Assembly: GCA_902495025.1 (NCBI GenBank)
Contig: CABUWB010000093.1
Coordinates: forward strand, 1-7,280
Reading direction: 5' to 3'
Source of the DNA: an uncultured Eubacteriales bacterium
Lineage (GTDB): Bacteria; Bacillota; Clostridia; Lachnospirales; CAG-274
Length of the DNA stretch: 7,280 nucleotides
The notes beneath the pieces are model-generated. The model made no database searches and was not told the DNA's origin. It was given only the letters and a program-made list of their open reading frames with translations. A program made the position numbers and the translations under genes. Below, piece after piece: positions 5,854 through 7,280 of this stretch (the stretch's first letter is position 1; every line of letters begins with the position of its first letter).

Positions 5854-5882
5854 CCGCCTATAGTTAGCGGCTATAAGCGGTT
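5844..5882 (-). terminator. Intrinsic terminator at the toxin stop codon (ends the antisense RNA)
   Basis: On the minus strand AACCGC (5882-5877) and TATAG (5875-5871) pair with CTATA (5863-5859) and GCGGTT (5857-5852), joined by a T-G wobble (5876 with 5858) and closing a 7-nt loop. Six T residues follow after two bases (5849-5844). In the plus direction the wobble becomes a C-A mismatch, although a looser U-rich stretch (5883-5898) follows, so partial termination of the toxin mRNA here is also possible. Confidence 0.7.
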
Positions 5883-5981
5883 GCTCTTTCGTCTTTTTAC
5901 ATATTTTTTGGGTGAGGGAGTAACTACTGTTGCTCCACTTTATGCAGCGGAAAAAAGTAATCCGCCAAGCCGTAAGGCTTG

Positions 5982-6006
5982 CTTTTGCAAAGCAAAAGTG
6001 CTTTTT
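5982..6006 (+). terminator. Second possible plus-strand terminator for the toxin-like mRNA
   Basis: CTTTTGC (5982-5988) pairs with GCAAAAG (5992-5998) around an AAA loop, followed by TG and five T residues (6002-6006). It is preceded by a GTAA-capped hairpin (CAAGCC/GGCTTG, 5966-5981). If used, the mRNA would run from about 5738 to 6006 and overlap the antisense RNA along its whole length. Confidence 0.45.
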
Positions 6007-6014
6007 GTGTTTAT

Positions 6015-6042
6015 ATTATAACACACCTATATTTTATGTCAA
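6015..6042 (-). promoter_or_regulatory. Consensus extended -10 promoter for the antisense RNA
   Basis: On the minus strand a perfect TTGACA (6037-6042) and perfect TATAAT (6015-6020), with extended -10 TGT (6021-6023), are 16 bp apart. This is the best promoter in the window. No minus-strand coding sequence follows it before the terminator at 5844-5882; it points at the hydrophobic peptide gene. It begins 10 bp after the pepF stop. Confidence 0.8.
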
Positions 6043-6052
6043 GTTAAATATT

Positions 6053-7280
6053 TTATTCCGCAATACTCTCCATTTGTTCAAGCAGACCCTCAAACACCTT
6101 CAGTGCCTTTTCAACAGGCTCGGGAGAGGTCATATCAACGCCTGCGCCCTTCAGCAAATCAATGGAATACTTTGACGAGCCGCCTTTAAGGAAATCAATA
6201 TAAGGCTTTGCACCGTTATTGTTAAGTATATTCTGCGAAAGTGCGATAGCCGCCGAGTAGCCCGTTGCGTACTGGTACACATAAAAGGCGGTATAGAAAT
6301 GCGGTATTCTTGCCCACTCCCACGCAATTTTTTCATCATACACAATATCCTCACCGAAATACTTTTTATTAAGGTCAAGATAAATTTTATTAAGGCTCTC
6401 AAAGGTGAGCGCCTCTCCTCTTTCAGCCATTTCGTGCGTGATAAGCTCAAATTCGGCAAACATTGTCTGCCTGAAAAGTGTACCTCTGAACTGCTCCATA
6501 AAATAATTTAAAAGGTAAGCCTTAAAATCCTTGTCCTTGGTTGTTTTTAAAAGATGCTCCATAAGCAGAGCCTCGTTTACCGTTGAGGCAACCTCGGCAA
6601 CAAAAATTGTGTAATCACCGTAAACAAAGGGCTGGTTTGACCATGTATAGTGGCTGTGCATGGCATGTCCCATTTCATGTGCAAGTGTAAACATTGAGTC
6701 CACCGTATCGTTGTAGTTAAGCGATACAAAGGGGTGGCAGCCGTAAGCTCCCCATGAGTATGCGCCGCTGCGCTTGCCCTCATTTTCGTAAATATCAACC
6801 CAGCCGTCGGTTTCAAGTGCAGCGGTAAGGGTGTTTACATAGTCCTCACCGAGTACGGCAACAGCCTTTAAAACCTCTTTTTTCGCCTCATCGTAGCTCT
6901 TTTTGGTATCAGCCTTTTTTACAATGGGCGTGTAGAGGTCGTAAAAATGCAGCTCGTCAACACCAAGCATTTTTTTGCGCAGCCTTACATACCTCTGCAT
7001 AAGCGGAAGGTGTTTGTTTACAGTTTCAATAAGCCTTTTGTAAACATCTGTCGGGATATTGTTTACAAAAAGCATGCTTTCAAGGCTTGAGCTGTAATTT
7101 CTTGCCCTTGCAAAGGCAATATCCCTCTTAACCGAGGACGCATAAACCGAGGCAAGTGTATTTTTCTGCTTAAAATAGGTATCATAATAGGTATCAAAGG
7201 CATTTTTTCTGAGTACTCTGTCGCTGCTTTCAAGGCAGGAGATGTACGTGCCATGACTTAAAGGATGCATATTTCCCTTG
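6053..7280 (-). CDS. pepF: Oligoendopeptidase F (M3 family metallopeptidase), 5' end outside window
   Basis: A cytoplasmic zinc metallopeptidase that cleaves short and medium oligopeptides, used in peptide turnover. About 405 residues plus a few in-frame codons to the window edge are visible. Family members are about 600 residues, and the in-frame ATG at 7270 falls within a conserved block (HGTYISCLESSDRVLRKNAF), so the gene continues beyond 7280 and that ATG is internal. Numbering from it, the zinc site is HEMGH (198-202) in TLAHEMGHAMHSH, with the third ligand glutamate at about 226 in FVAEVAST. The active-site region HFYTAFYVYQYATGY lies near the C-terminus. The reading frame is intact to the stop at 6053. 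No separate terminator follows; the antisense-RNA promoter starts 10 bp later. Confidence 0.95.
   Translation of the reverse strand, partial: KGNMHPLSHGTYISCLESSDRVLRKNAFDTYYDTYFKQKNTLASVYASSVKRDIAFARARNYSSSLESMLFVNNIPTDVYKRLIETVNKHLPLMQRYVRLRKKMLGVDELHFYDLYTPIVKKADTKKSYDEAKKEVLKAVAVLGEDYVNTLTAALETDGWVDIYENEGKRSGAYSWGAYGCHPFVSLNYNDTVDSMFTLAHEMGHAMHSHYTWSNQPFVYGDYTIFVAEVASTVNEALLMEHLLKTTKDKDFKAYLLNYFMEQFRGTLFRQTMFAEFELITHEMAERGEALTFESLNKIYLDLNKKYFGEDIVYDEKIAWEWARIPHFYTAFYVYQYATGYSAAIALSQNILNNNGAKPYIDFLKGGSSKYSIDLLKGAGVDMTSPEPVEKALKVFEGLLEQMESIAE

Larger units (their letters stand above)
5844..6008 (-). ncRNA. Predicted antisense RNA, candidate type I antitoxin
   Basis: A transcript from the consensus promoter at 6015-6042 to the terminator at 5844-5882 would be about 165 nt. 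It has no evident ORF. It overlaps the last codons of the hydrophobic peptide gene and its whole 3' region, so it can form a long duplex with the toxin-like mRNA. It contains several hairpins (5998-5982, 5981-5966, 5965-5947). Convergent genes with overlapping 3' ends are the txpA/RatA and bsrG/SR4 arrangement. No expression evidence is available; the call rests on promoter, terminator and layout. It could also act as the 3' UTR of pepF read-through transcripts. Confidence 0.55.

Overview
The window looks like chromosomal DNA of a low-to-moderate-GC Firmicute, most likely a gut-type member of the Clostridia (Oscillospirales/Ruminococcaceae-like). This rests on the paired glgC-glgD genes, the rpsU-yqeY pair, a MurC of Gram-positive type, strong GGAGG-type ribosome binding sites and AT-rich intergenic DNA with consensus sigma-A promoters. 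The taxonomy is inference; no rRNA or other marker gene is present.

Layout. 1-596 has no gene. It carries two inverted copies of a 77-bp double-hairpin repeat (51-127 and 236-312) and then a cluster of six DnaA-box-like 9-mers (395-593), three of them perfect. 597-1970 (minus) is murC, a cytoplasmic peptidoglycan precursor ligase. 1971-2236 is a divergent promoter region. 2237-4629 (plus) is the glgC-glgD operon for ADP-glucose synthesis (glycogen storage), with a 4-bp ATGA overlap and a good terminator. A minus-strand block follows: yqeY (4755-5204) and rpsU (5236-5412, GTG start), co-transcribed from a near-consensus promoter at 5573-5601 through a roughly 150-nt structured leader. The right end (6053-7280, minus) is the C-terminal two thirds of an M3 oligoendopeptidase F; its start lies outside the window.

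The most interesting part is 5700-6045, between rpsU and pepF. A plus-strand promoter drives a short mRNA encoding a 20-residue hydrophobic peptide (5791-5853). It is preceded by a 7-codon upstream ORF and has its ribosome binding site inside a hairpin. A 10-bp perfect inverted repeat joins the mRNA 5' end to the region just past the stop codon. From the other side, a consensus extended -10 promoter (6015-6042, minus) would make a roughly 165-nt RNA that runs back towards the peptide gene and ends at an intrinsic terminator at its stop codon. This convergent, 3'-overlapping layout is that of type I toxin-antitoxin modules such as txpA/RatA and bsrG/SR4. It is a strong candidate for an unannotated module.

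The glg operon and murC are ordinary metabolism, and rpsU-yqeY is translation-related. The small RNA/peptide locus, the DnaA-box cluster and the repeat pair are the parts not explained by the housekeeping genes.
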